Source: Combretum micranthum (Eukaryota; Streptophyta; Magnoliopsida; Myrtales; Combretaceae). Taken from it: a stretch of 64,000 nucleotides of DNA. The notes beneath the pieces were generated by a model that worked only from the letters and a program-made list of their open reading frames with translations, was not told the origin of the DNA and ran no database searches. The DNA lies in NCBI GenBank assembly GCA_024138025.1, contig JAMXBD010000635.1, positions 372,001 through 436,000 of the forward strand. The letters are read 5' to 3'. This document shows, piece by piece, positions 22,061-35,318 of this stretch. The position numbers and the translations under genes are program-made. Within the stretch, counting starts at the first letter, position 1. Each line of letters opens with the position of its first letter.

Positions 22061-23353
22061 CAATTATTTTATATTTTATTCCAAACTTTAAAGGATAATA
22101 TCATATCTATATATCTAAACCTCTCCATTGACATTAATCATTTTTCATTCTTTTACATTTGCTGCTAAAATAATGATTAGTTGTTTCATTTTACTCATTT
22201 TATTTTTTTTTAAAAGGAAAAGTGGACAGATGAATCGTTTGAAATTTAAAAAAAATGAGGTGCCCTCCCCATAATTTTTAAAAGATAAATTCTTATAAAC
22301 TATTGAGCTGTGAAAGAGGAATCCAAGGATTGTCATTTCTTTTCGAAGACCAGTCTATTGATGGTAGAAGACACGAGTGTGAAAATTAAAGAGTACATAC
22401 TTTGGATTAGAAGTTCTTTTATCTGAGGAGCTTGATTTTCCTGTAATAATGATATGATATATCTGAGCTGCTCTGCTACTAATTTTCCAACTTTGCTCCG
22501 CATAGATTTACTTCCCTCGCTAATTCATTTGCTCCTATAAACAAAATCTTCAGCCTATGATTTTAAGAATGCATTATCTATGAAATTTCTCGCTAATCAC
22601 ATATGAACGCCTATATCCTTCAACGTTTCTGGGGCTCAAGACCTTTAGGAGGTCTTCTCATTTCTATCAGTATTGAAAAGCTTCTGTGCCATTGGGAGTG
22701 GGAGCCCTCACCCCTCAGGCTCAAAGTCTTTAAGACCCAGAATATAGAAAACCCTGTATATGATGATGTCTTTCTATTGATGGTTGCAGTTGTTTCTGTC
22801 TTCTTCAATCTGAAATTTTCACTAGGCCTTTTTTTTTTTTTTGGGTTTCGCACATGTGGTTTAAAAATCATTTCTTTCTAGTTTATGAAACAGACTTCAT
22901 AAAAACATCTGGCCAGATCTTTTCCACCTTTTTCCCTGTAACTAATATATAACTTGTTTTAGTGTAAAATTGGCGTGGTTTTGGAACATAAGCCAAGTTG
23001 AACCATGCATGGATTAGTCTCCCGTGTTGCAGCCTTGCAATGTAATATTCAAGTAATTATTTGCATTTATATTTCAAAAAGAGAGAGAGAGAGAGAGAGA
23101 ACAAGGAATTTTATTTCTGTCTGTCTGTCAAAAATGCTGTCTAGTTAACTGTTAGATAAGCACATTTCTCTAATTGAAAATTGTCCAAAGGATATGAATT
23201 ATAGTCAACCTTGAACCTTGTTCTAACTCGGATGTAAAAAATAAAAATGGAAAAAAAAAAAAGGAAAGAAAAAGAACCCCCAACAGGGAGAAAAAAAAAA
23301 AGGTTAAGCGTGGGACTTGCTCAATGCTCAAAGCTCTAGTCTCAAGCAAAGAG
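22061..23353. other. Intergenic, 3' flank of carrier gene
   Basis: No gene recognised. Includes a (GA)n microsatellite at 23082-23101 and poly-A runs at about 23250-23300. The part adjoining 23354 is the likely 3' UTR of the carrier gene. Confidence 0.5.
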
Positions 23354-26300
23354 TTACAATATATGTCTCTCTACCTGCAATATGTCTTTCCAGGCTTCAT
23401 AAAACATCCAGGTAATCCCAGAAGACGGCATTACTTTAAGACAGCTTGCACCCCAGCCTCGGTAAAGTCCCAGCAAACCTTCATCCCTTACCACTTCTGC
23501 AAGTGCCACTGCCATGTTTGGTGGGCACTTCCCTTGTAATGCTCCCACCATTAGCCTCTTCCTTGCAACCTCCAATGGGAAGCTTATTGTGCTTGCTGTG
23601 AAACCTGCGTGCACAAAACTCCTGTGATCACTCTCAAAAACCTTGAACAACTTCATTTACTATAACATACTACCAAGCCAGCAACAAGCACGCAACAGCT
23701 TGCTTTTTACCTGCAAAAGCACCAATAAGAAGCATCTCCGGCCGATTTAAACTCTTCTTTTTCTTTGCTTCACAGTAAGATTTCTTTGCTGTGTCGTAGA
23801 TAAAATAGTAACTCGTACTATATGGAAGCATGCCAATCAGCGTAGGTGAAATACCAGCATAAAACCCCCCAATCCCACCATCGGCATAGATTTTACTCAA
23901 GGCAACTCCTAAATTGGGGTACACATCTGGACTAACTGTCAAACGATCCTACAAAATAAATATGACGAGATTTCTAAAGGTTAAATGTCAGAAGTGAAGG
24001 ACTAACTAATAAGATCAAAGGTTCTTTTTTTTTTTTTTGGATAAGAAAGAAGATGATAAAATCACAGATTTCTAAAGGTTCCTGTTATCATCAAATGAAG
24101 ATGATTGGTTCTTACATATATTGGCAAATGTTAGAAAATTATTGAAAAATAAAGCAAAGATAAACTGCACATTTACAATTAATCAAATTGTGCAAAGGAA
24201 GAGTCTACAGTTTCAGGCACATTACTGTTTAGAAGCCACAAAAAAGTCAAATGCAAAGCTTAATCGAAATAGGCAAATTTCAATTACAAACAGATACCTT
24301 GAGAACTTCGAGGGGATGACAGGCAAGGGTGCTGGCAATTCCTGCAGCCGCACCTGCAACAGCAACCGGAGAGATCCAGGAAAGAGACAAATCCATATTT
24401 AGACTACCAGCTTGCACCTTGAGACCCTCAGTTTCCTTCCATTTCTCCTGTGCTGATGTCATTGCTCGTTTAACACACTCAAACGTTCCAAGTTCAATTG
24501 CCTGCGTAGGTATGATCCGAAGCATATTAATTGCATTACCGGCCCACAGTCCTTGCCAGCCCTGCTGCTCAATGACCTCGATGAAGCTACCAGCAATGTC
24601 CTTGGATCCCACACCAACCACCATTCTTGTCCTGTATCGTTACATGCAGCAAATGATAAAAATCACTGAAATCTGCTGCATTTTTCTTTTTCTTTTCTTT
24701 GATTTATAATATACAGAATTTTTGCTATCATGAAAGCACTCCATCTAAAAAGCCAATCCATTAAATGGTTTCAGAAGCAGCAAGAAGCAATCTTTAAAGC
24801 AGTCAATGCTTGACAATAGAATCAGGCACAGTGCGTGATTTCCATAGTCATAGACATTATTTTTGTTTTTTCTCTGGGTAAGTTAGTTGTAAGCCCCCAC
24901 CCTGGCACAAATATCTTCTGTTGTTGTAAAGAGATCTGTGATATTGATGGGTGCTACTTGCAGGGCGGTTGGTCACAGAACCCAGATTTTCATCGACAGT
25001 AGCCAAAAAATTGAAAGAAAACATGAGTGCAGTTGAAGTGAAAGATGAATAGAATAACTAAAACCAGATACAGAAAGCCAGACATTCAAAAACCTATATT
25101 ACCAAGGGGTGTTCATTGAACCAAGCAAAACATGGATCAAACCACATTATGCAGTTCTTTTACGATGTGGTTTGGTGTAAACCCCTAAACTATTTAAAGT
25201 GGTGTAGTTTGGCACCCATGAGAACAAAATCACTTTGAACCAAACCAAATTGAACTGAGCTGAATTGAACTGCACTGTTGACAAAAACGAATTAACTTAA
25301 ACGAATGAGTTTCTGTTCAGCCTTCTATACTATTGATTTTATTTTAATTAAGTTTACTTTATTGCCATTAAATCTAAATTAGTCTATTTTAAAAGTCTCT
25401 AAAACTTTTATACCTCTTGACATATAACATTCAACCAAATAGGTAGAAAGTACCTGCACTTTTTTATATCAAAATCATGAGTGAGAAATAAAAAAGGTAA
25501 TTTGAATGTAAATAAATATAAGATATATCAAAATGTAACCACAAAAAAGACAATACATTTTGGTCGTTTTGAGAGAGGGAGGGAGGGGGGTGGGGAAGGT
25601 ACTAGAAAAGAACACAAATGCAACTTGAATCGAAACTGAATTGAGCTGTTTAAAGCGGTCCGGTTTGATTCCTCGAACTTTTTAGGGTGGTTTGATTCGG
25701 CTCCTAAACCACTTGAAGTAGTTCAGCTCAAAAAAATGGTTGGACAGTGTCTTGAACAGCTTATGAACATCTTGCGTGAAAAAAAGAATTTTATAATTGC
25801 CAATAGGATATCAAGATGCAAATTAAAGTAAGTAGAAGAGTGTTTGTTTGATCATATCAACATAAGTGAGCATAAAGATGATCAGATTATCAGGAAAGAG
25901 GACATTTATGGGAAGCGCAAAGAAATTAGTCTTGGTTTTTCATAGTAAGGACTGCATCGCAATTCCCAGCATTAATACAATCCCTGAGCTATGGTTTTTT
26001 CCCTCTGTGATAAGCTCAAAGTTTGGGGATGACGGCAGGGTCTCGCCCTTCCCCCGGTCCACCCCTGATCACATAGCACAGGAGACAAATAGCAAAAATG
26101 AAAGTAAATAATCAGTTAGGGAAGCAGACCTGATGGTTTCAAGAGGAGCAAGAACAGCTTTAGTCATAGCACCAGCTAAGGCCCCACTTAGGAACTCCCG
26201 AGCTTCTCTGGTCCTAAACAATTTCTATTCACAATGCATACGACATTATCAAATTAAATCAAATCAGAGAATCACACAAATTTACGTACATGTGTTTCCA

Positions 26301-26565
26301 AATTATTAAGGTGTTATGAAAGAAAGGCACCGACTTTAAGGAGATTGGGGAAGCGGGGGAGTTGAAACCGGAGCTGGAAAGAGAGGGGATGATCTTTATG
26401 AAGGTGGTCCACCATGCTGCTCACTTCCTCTTCTTCTTTAGGGATTGGAATTGGAATTGGAATAGGAATAGGAAGGATAACAGCTCCTCCACCTGCAGCT
26501 CCACCTCCACCTCCATAAACGTCTCCGAAAACCCCAAAACGATTCTTTGCGGACTGTGATTCCAT
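23354..26565 (-). CDS. BTL1: Mitochondrial carrier family protein, Brittle1-like (BTL1-like)
   Basis: Five exons on the minus strand: 26565-26331, 26205-26130, 24631-24298, 23948-23711 and 23604-23354. All have GT/AG borders, and together give 1134 bp and 377 residues with no frame break. The exon 1/2 junction is the least certain. The start at 26565 (MESQSAKNRFGVFGDVYGG) has A at -3 and G at +4. Three carrier repeats follow, each with the family signature: PLETIR (99-104), PLEVLK (210-215) and PLEVAR (304-309). Other conserved stretches are GLWAGNAINMLRIIPTQAIE, GFYAGISPTLIGMLPYST and GLYRGWGASCLKVMPSSGI. Members of the Brittle1-like group are inner-membrane (mitochondrial or plastid) carriers thought to move adenine nucleotides; the substrate here is inferred. 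The N-terminus has a Gly-rich stretch and an unusual Pro-Ile repeat. Intron 2 is long (1498 bp) and seems to hold a decayed transposon. Confidence 0.92.
25104..25760. mobile_element. Possible decayed hAT-like element in carrier intron 2
   Basis: The left part (AGGGGTGTTCATTGAACCAAG, then ACCAAACC- and GAACTGAGCTGAATTGAACTG words) resembles the GGGTGTTCAATTGAACC ends of plant hAT-type elements. The right part (GGTCCGGTTTGATTCCTCG, GGTGGTTTGATTCGG) has the matching inverted style. Ends are not exact and I see no 8-bp duplication, so this is tentative. Confidence 0.35.
26442..26475. repeat. Hexanucleotide repeat coding (Pro-Ile)n
   Basis: Five to six degenerate GGAATT/GGAATA units on the + strand, which on the minus strand encode five Pro-Ile dipeptides near residues 32-42 of the carrier. 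Unit-number changes here would alter protein length without shifting the frame. Confidence 0.85.
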
Positions 26566-27230
26566 TATTTTATATTTGTTACCCTCTAATCTTAAAACCC
26601 ACACTTATAAATAAATAAATATATATATATATATGCTCAAAAAAAAAAAAAAGATTGTCTACTTTTTATCATAAATTTTTCTTGACGCTTACGATTGGTT
26701 AGAGAGAAACAAGAATCCTTTTCAGTATGACAAGCATGCCGACATGAAAAATAAAAAAAAAAAAAAAAAAAAAAAGGGGGCAAAAAGAGAGAGGAATTTA
26801 AACATGCCTGATGAGGATGAAGATGAGACTGAGATACCGATAAAGATGGGGATGGGGGCTTTCGGGACATTTTTTTTTATTAATTTTGTACTTTTGTTTT
26901 GGAGGGAATGGAGATATTTTTGTTCAAGGTCGCCGTCGTCTTCGTCTTCGTCGTCTTCGTTTTCGTCGTCGTGTTCTTTCTTTCTTTCTTTCTTTCACTT
27001 TCCTTTGGAATTTATGTTGTCAATAGGAAATTATACAAATGCAATAACAATAGAATTGCAGAATACTACCAAAAAAAAAAAGGAAAAAGGAGTAGGTATG
27101 GGGGCATCTGGCTATGCTTATAATTCAAATCCAATAGCTGCCCCTTTTGAATTGGAAAGACGGAGACTCATTGTGCGACCTCAATGAACTGTGCAACTAA
27201 AGTGCTACTCTTGTAAGTTCAAAAAAACGC
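26566..27230. other. 5' flank of carrier gene
   Basis: Contains (AT)n at about 26618-26633, an A-run at 26640-26652, a longer one at about 26753-26775, and a TCG/TCT-rich microsatellite followed by (TTTC)n at 26932-26996. It presumably includes the promoter and 5' UTR, but no clear TATA box can be assigned. Confidence 0.45.
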
Positions 27231-28593
27231 TGCTATTCTTGTCATGGTATCTATCTTTAGGGTTTCCTTTTTTTTTTTTCCATTTCCCTTACTTTAATAT
27301 AAACTAGTTCCGAGCCTATATTACGCAAATAAATATTTATAATTTATGAATAAATGCAAAACAACTAATTAATAATTACTAGAAATTTTTAAAAAGATAA
27401 TATTTTTAAAATTTACTTGCTCACAACTATAACAACTATTAGTAATTTTTAAAAAGGTCATTAAAGCCAAAAAGGTATAATGGTTAGTGATTAGAAATAT
27501 TATCCTCCTAAAAAAGAAAAAAAAAAACCTATTAGTGGATTTGAAATTTAAAAAAAGTACAATAATTAGAATGAATAAAAAAATAATATTTTTAAAATGG
27601 TTAAATAAAACTGTATGATATATTTGTTGGTAAACTTCAATAATTTTTAGAAACTTTTAAAGAAGTGGTTGGAACAAAAAGTATAATCTAATAGGTAACT
27701 CCCTGTGATAAAAAAAGGTAAAAAAATTAGAATGAAAAAACGTAATAATAGAAAATTAGAACGAAAAGGTATAATAATAGAATTTTTTTTTGACAAAATT
27801 AAATAAATAACTCAATTTGAGTATAAAAAATTAACGATATAAATATATTATAAATGAAAAAAACAAGACCAAAAAAGTATAATAGTAAATTGAAAATGTA
27901 CTATAATAACAAAGATAAAAAATCTCACACTATGTATGGATTTAACTTTGTGAATACAACATTAAAGGAAATATTAATTTTTTTTTAAAAAATTATCATG
28001 CTTAACACTTTAACGATGTAAGTAGATAAATTAATTATAATATTATATGTATGTTATTATTTCATTATATATTATGTGTTGGCACTATATGTAATCCTTT
28101 AAATTGTATTATATATTAATTATGTTTCATATTATATCTAATATAATGTGGGAAAAGTTGTAATTTTTTATTTGTGAAAATGTAATATTATATGTTCAGA
28201 GTTATTTCATTTAATACCACATTATGCAAGCATTGCAACTCTTTTATATAAAACTTAAAAGTCACAATTCCTTTACCCACTACAATTTTTTTAACCACTA
28301 TGAAAATTAAATAAAAGTAATTAACTATAATTAATAAAAAGGTATAAGTAATAGAATAAAACATAATGAGTAATTAAATAACATCATTAATAATAATATA
28401 TAAATATCATAATATGTTGAAGATGTATGAAAATAAAAATAATTGTATCATGATAAATACAACACAATCACTATTATATCTTTTCATATAATATATATAT
28501 ATATATATATCAATATTTCATATATCAATTTTTTAATGAAACAATATGTCATTTAAAAATGACTGTTGAAACACCATAATTGAAGATTGTATC
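27231..28593. other. AT-rich intergenic DNA
   Basis: Repeated loose words such as AAAGGTATAATxxTTAG and AATTAGAATGAA recur between 27420 and 27910, suggesting an old degenerate repeat. No gene and no ends are seen. Confidence 0.45.
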
Positions 28594-31006
28594 TGTCATG
28601 CCCTAAGGGATACCCTAAACGTGATAGACCATCGTGCATAATATTAAAGTCTATGAATGACTGCCTTAGTCATGCAAAGGCTTTCATATCGTGTATAAGG
28701 CGTACATCACAACCAATGAAACACGTCGGAGTAGCGCAATTTATATTAAACAAGGCAAGAGAAATACTTTCATTAAATATGAAATGTCATTTACAATTCT
28801 TAGAGGCATATCCCCATTAATGTCTTCAAGTCTATATAAATACATATCCTATTGATCTGCAAAATATTAACATAACATATATTGCTCATAAAAAATTTCA
28901 AGAAATTAAATTCTTTCTATACTCCTACTTCTTCCGCAAAAGCTCAATAATCACCAATGGTTTCCTTAATATTCCGTCCTCACATGAAGTCTCAAGTATA
29001 CCTGTTTCAACAAAATCTATGAAGTATAAGCTTACAACGAGTTTAGTGAGATGTTTCCTCATCATTCGCACTGACAATCATAGACAAACAAGTTAGTTAG
29101 TCAAGCATATGCTATGCTTATGCAACAATAACATGAAGAACACATATATTTATAGTTATCGGGAGCCTATATATAGAATGGATTTACACCTTTTATATCA
29201 AGAGTTAGAGATTTGTTGATGAAGGTTTGTTAATCTTCTACTGCTAGTCCTTAGGTACTCACCCAAAACGTTCGGTTGGCATGGCTCTGAACTTAAAGTT
29301 GTATTCCTTGAAAGATGTGGATTCCCTAGGAAGGAGCAGGGCCCGTGTCCCAACACGCTCACAACTCATCCAACTCTACGCATAGGAGTAGTAGCCTTTC
29401 AAAATGTGACTCGACAGATTTAATGCGTGACTGTTTTCTTGTTAACGCCATTCCATATAATGATTTATTTAGGGCGATAATCAATTTAAACATACATAGC
29501 AACCAAGCATACAAATGAATAAACATAGTTAAACAAACATTTAGTGTTGTAATATACTTAGCATTCACTTAATCACACAAGCAAAAGAAACGCATGCTTA
29601 ACCCTTGATAATCCCCAATAAATATCCATTTTTTGTCTTTTCTTATCATGCTAGTACAACTATTTTACAAACACAAGCAAGGTAACGAATTTATGAGGAA
29701 AAACTCATCCGTCCATATCAATCTTCTTAGTCATAATAATCCCTATGAAAGGGAGTCTTGTATTTCTCATCACCTGGACAAAAGAAATACTCGGAATGAG
29801 TATTTCGTATAAGTTATACTTAAACTTCTTAGTCTTATCTTGTTATTTTCATCAAAATTTGGATAAAGGAAAATTCCAACTTAAAATGGCAATAACTTGC
29901 TTATTTAACTCGGAATTTCGTATATTATATATCGTTTTCTATCTACTTGAAAAGATCTATCTATTTCTAAGTTATTTTCATTATTTAAAGCCATTTGGGT
30001 TCTAAAACGGGTCGATACAAATAGACACGAAAATTCCAGCCCTCAAATTGTAATTTTTCCTAAGTTTTACTTCTCATAGATACTTTATAGCAACCATACA
30101 GACATTTCTACCTTTAAAAATCATTTAATATTGATAATAGCTTATATTTATATACATGATCCTAGTGATGTTGTCTTAAAATAAAATTGTAAACAATCTT
30201 TGTGAATGATAGAGTTTTGTGAAAGGTCATTCTTTCACTTGTAATTAAATTTGCTATTTTGTAAACACGTGACTCAATAATGAGAATCATAGTCTAATAT
30301 ATATTTTGAAATCTCAAAGGTCTCATATTTGAAAAGAATTTTATTTAATAATTTATTTTATTAGATAAGGTTTTATTCATTGATGACATGAAACTCTAAG
30401 TATATTTTCTTATAGAAATTTTCTTAAGTTTGATTCTTAAACAAAGTTTTAATTTTTAGATTTTCTAAATATGAAACTTAATTTATTTTAGAGTTCATGA
30501 AAATTTTATTTTCATACTAAATTTCTTTTAACTAAATATTTTTTAAAACAAATCACTCTAAGTCTTATTACCTTTAAAATATTTTAAGTTTTAGCATGGG
30601 GAAAATTAAATAATGGCTTATTCTAAATTTTTATTCTCATAATAACTCTTTCTCTATTAACAATTTTTCAACATTTGGGTATTTAAGGGGTTGTTAGGAG
30701 AAAACTAAAATTTTGAGTTGTTACAAATGAATGTCTTCTTATTATAACTATTGTTTTCATATTTCTTAACTTAAAAAAAAAAAAATTGGATCCCTTAGGT
30801 TGTCTATCGATTTTATTTTCTAAGTGAGTTTTTAACTAGTGAGTTGATTTTAAACTTAACTTACAAAAATTATTTGGTTCTTAGTGTTTATTAAAGTATT
30901 GATATAAATATTTTAAATAAGTTTTTAAGAAAAGTTTGCATAGCAAAAAATTATCAACATTAAGGTTTAATAATAAATTTATTTTAGTATTTGAAAAGAG
31001 AGTAAT

Positions 31007-34000
31007 TGTAGTAACTCAAATTTATACAATTCAAAAATAATAATCATTAAGAAAATAATGTAAAAATTTTGAAAATGTTTTAAGAAAAGTTATGGAAAGC
31101 ATTCCCAATTTCTTGTGATTTAAGAATATTGAAATTTAAATAAATTAATGATTGTTTAAAAATTTGAATTATTACTTTTTAAGATAAATTCTATAAAAAT
31201 AACAAGGATGAAATTAATATATATATATATATATGCAAATAAATGAAAATGGGATTCAAGTAAGTAATAATAATAATCAAAGTTATGAAATAAATATTCC
31301 GAATAATTAAAGAAATGAATTATGAGTTAATAAATAATTATAAAAGAATGGTGCTAAATCTATCTAACTTAAATCTTAAGATGTTTTGTGAAAATAAAAA
31401 TAATATAAGAAACCCCAAATCAATATGATAAGAAAAAATAACACAACAAGAAATATCAAACAAATTGGATAATGAATACAAAAATATGATATATTAACCC
31501 AATAAATAATGGATTATCAAATAATTTAAAGTTAATATGATAACTACCAATGGATAATTAATCTTAAAGTTGATTAGAGTGAAATTCAATAACTGAGTTT
31601 AGATAGTTTAGTTAAAATAAATAATGTAAATTATAGGTTATAAATGGATAGATTGATATAATCAATCAGTAAATAGACTTAATTGAAATTGAGATTTCAA
31701 ATACTCCTTTTCAATCTTTCATCTATTTCAATTATTCATTTCATGAAACAATTTCTTAAATCTTTTTGTTATCAAATTAGAACTCTATTTCTTTCAACTC
31801 GTTTACTTACTTTGATCATTTTCCCGTCAAGTCAAATTATACTCTTTTATCAATCAAATTTAATTTAAATACTCTTTTCTTTTAATTTGTAAATGATCTA
31901 AAATTTCTTAAGTCTAATGTTTAGGTTTCTTAAAAACTCAAATGCAGTCTTTTTAATCTAAATTCTATATTTTTCAATTTTCATGAATTTTGAGATTACT
32001 ACTTATCAAAAAATATCAGTTTCTAAGCCTAAACTCAACTACATATCAAGTTTTACAAAATTAAACTTCTAAACTTGGATCATAAGTCAAGTTAGCGATT
32101 TTACTCATTGATATTCTAAAATATTCTCCTAATTGTTTTTAATGCTCAAGATAATGATCTGAAAAGTTTAAAATAAACCCTATTAATTTTGTCCCTTAAA
32201 ATCTCTTTATATATTTATCCTATTTCCTTTTGAAAAAACTACCTCATTCGTTCTTCTTCCTTATTCCATACGCTTTCTTTCTTTCGTCTTCATCTCTTCC
32301 TTCTTTTCTTCTCTTCTCTCAATTTCCACTAACATATCTCAATTTTAAGAAGACAATAAGAGAGATTAAAGCTAGGAAAGAAGTTAGGAAATGACGAATA
32401 TGATAGAGGAAACTTCATCAACCATGTATTAGTAGCAGTCATGAAGGAAAGATCGTTGAGATTCCTTAAACATGTAAGTATAATGTTGTTTCTTTGTTAT
32501 GGTTTAATGTTAGTTATGACTAAAGTTTAAGAAGAAACTTGTAAACAAATGGTGTATGAACTTGGACATTAAATACCTAAGTGTATATGTATATTCATGG
32601 ATAGACTAGATGATTGATGAAATGAATTTAGAAAATAAGATGTAATGATGGATATAAAAGTGTTAAAAGTTATGTTGCTAAGTTGATAAGGTGTTGAGGA
32701 TGGTGTTTGATGGATAAAACATGTAGATAAGTGGCTTGAAGAAGTGAAAGAAAAACATAGGATGCATTCTGGCTGGCATGCCCTTCCCCATGAGCTGCAG
32801 TAGGGAGCGTAGTAGCCACTGTGCCCATGGCAAGGGGCGTGGTGCCCTCTACTCTCTTGTTGATTTACATGCTCCTTGATATGAGGCATGGTGATCGCCA
32901 CCATCCAAATCTCCTTTGTTTTTCTTTCCTTTGTCAAGTTACTTGATTTTATCATAATTTCATCATCTAAACTCGGATTAAAGTGATTTCAAATGCTATG
33001 AAAAGCTTAGGAAGAATCCTATAATTGATATGTTGTAAGTTTTAGGAATTTCTAGAAATAACAAAGCTTAAGATATAATTGTTTCATTAGTTATGATGTG
33101 TAGTTAAGCATGATAATTCATGACTTCTTTGAGACCATCAAAGTAAGGAGTTAATATAACAAGTTTAGACTTCTTAGACATAAAATGAACTTAGTTAACA
33201 AAGCTAAGTCTCACCTGGCTTAATCTAATTTAGTAACTAAATAAGACTTAACATGGTCTATGCATATCAAATGAATTAGTTAATGGACTTGAGTTAACAT
33301 GATTCTTAGAAATGAAATGAAATAGTAATATAACTAAAGTTAGTTAATCTAATGAACTTCACTAAGATAAAATGAGTTAGATAATTAATTTAGGTCAACA
33401 TAAATCCTTTGAGTAATGATTTATATGTGATTATAATATATTATACCTTAAGTGATAGGAGAATATGTAATTTCAAGTATAAGATCGTTATGAAACGAGT
33501 GTTTGTATATGAATGTTTTAATGGTGTTTTTGTAACAAAAGACTATAAATAAAGAGAAAAGAAATATTTTGACAAGCAATGGAAAAATGTCCGTATCTTA
33601 GCGAGGCGAACTTCGCAGCCATTGCGGGGTTTTTATTTAGTTTCTGATCAAATAGGATCTTAAAATGAATCCAAGTTCTTGAATAGATGTTTGCTTTTGT
33701 ATTATATTCTCTTCAATAGCCTTTAGCCAACTTTCTTTTCCTATTTGGATTTCATATAAAGGATGATGATGATTTGATGCTAATGATAATGTTGTTGACG
33801 ATTTGATGATTGATGGGGATGGTGCTTTGATCTTCTTAGAGAATAGTTAAGAATTAGCTTTGATGCTAGGTGGGTAACAACAATCTTTTCACCTTGCTTG
33901 TGCTTGTAATCTAGTTGCATTTGAAATAATATAAATCTAATTAATTATGCATGGGATTCAAGAATCCGTTTGTTGCTTGATGATTGCATTTGATTGATAA

Positions 34001-35318
34001 CTCACTAAATCATAAGTAAAATAATTATGTGGTGTTAATTGTGGTTTATATAATGTTGATTGTTTGAAAATGATATGGACATTAATTAATAAGACATAAT
34101 TCTCATTTGATCTTTAAATGAATCAGTCATGCATTGCATCACATCACATTTGCATGGTAGGGGTTCACGTTACATATTAATATTCGATTCTATAGTAGTC
34201 TTGATTGCAACTAGTAGATCTGCATGGAAGCTACTAGTAGGGTTGTCGGCTTCACAGGAACTAAGCAGGCACCAAAGGACATCGCCGTATTGGAGTCGAC
34301 TTTAGGGATTAATACTTAGGGAGGTTCCGTGGTTCTAAGGAAAGTGGTGGGTTGGTTGATAGAGTAAATGTTTTATTATATGCACAAAATAAGTTCAAAA
34401 GGAAGTCCTCACTCTTTAGTCTTGTCTAAGGAGTAGTTAGAGGCTATGTTTCCATAAAATGTATTTTAAAGAAAATCATCTCTCCTTAGCTAAGTAGTTA
34501 GAGGCTATTTTTTAATAAAAAGTATTCAAAATGAAATCCTCCCTCCTTGGCTATATCCAAGGGGTAGTTGACGGTTATATCTGTGGTATAAAAGAAATGA
34601 TTTTTGTGCTAAGAAAGATATGAGTTGAAGGCTTAAGATCAAGTATGCACCCCTTCCTTAGTTCATAGTTTTCCTGGGCATGAATGGCCTATATTTAGTC
34701 CTTTAACCCTCGATAGAGGGTATAAATCTTCATTGGTTTCGTTTCTCGTCATCTAAACTGTGCATATCATATGGATGAATGTGCATCATATATGTTTGTT
34801 AAATAAAAACTTGCTTGAAACTTGTCTGTAATGTGATTTGGTTTTGTTATCCACTGAGCTATGATTGAGCTCACACCTCCACAGTTTTGGTGCAAGAATG
34901 TCTGAAGCTTCATATATGGGATAAGTCTGAGTGAATGGGAAACTTTGAAGATCGAAGGTGAGTTTGAAATGAGAAATAGATAGATAGTATAGCATGTTTT
35001 GATTCTCTCCCATGTAAAATTAAATCTAGATTATGGATTACATTTGTGGCTTTGTAATTTGAAAATTGTAAAATGTAGATCGTTTATGCTATTTTACTAT
35101 TTGGTAGAGATATTGATTCTATGCAGTTGGTGCACTGTAGAAATCGGATTTCATTTATTTATCATAAATGTAAGTTCAAATTAGATGTTTACAAAGTAAA
35201 TTTTCAGTAAAGTCTTGCAAAATTTGACTTACAAGATGATTTTCATATTATGGGTGTACACGTAATATGATAACTTTAGGTTATTCTTTTCTTTTAGGCC
35301 TGTTTTTAGGGTGTGACA
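31007..35318 (+). mobile_element. Solo LTR (block C) with GTAAT target duplication
   Basis: The element begins TGTAGTAACTCAAATTT at 31007 and ends TTTTTAGGGTGTGACA at 35318. GTAAT lies immediately before (31002-31006) and after (35319-35323). A TATA-like TTTATATATTTAT at 32206-32218 is followed by a pyrimidine-rich leader, and a segment near 34860-34900 (TTGAGCTCACACCTCCACAG) resembles the 3' part of the other LTR blocks. Its 4312 bp contain no gag-pol frame. The exact 5-bp duplication around a single TG...CA unit is what an LTR-LTR recombination product leaves. Confidence 0.85.
32206..32218 (+). promoter_or_regulatory. TATA-like box of LTR block C
   Basis: TTTATATATTTAT about 1.2 kb into the LTR, followed within 30-150 bases by a strongly pyrimidine-rich stretch rich in TCTT words. 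It sets the likely transcription start and supports the + orientation. Confidence 0.45.

Noticed and set aside
28587..28820. 77-codon frame similar to a minus-strand frame at 58494-58679
   Set aside because: The similarity comes from the homologous ends of LTR blocks A and B, not from a shared protein.
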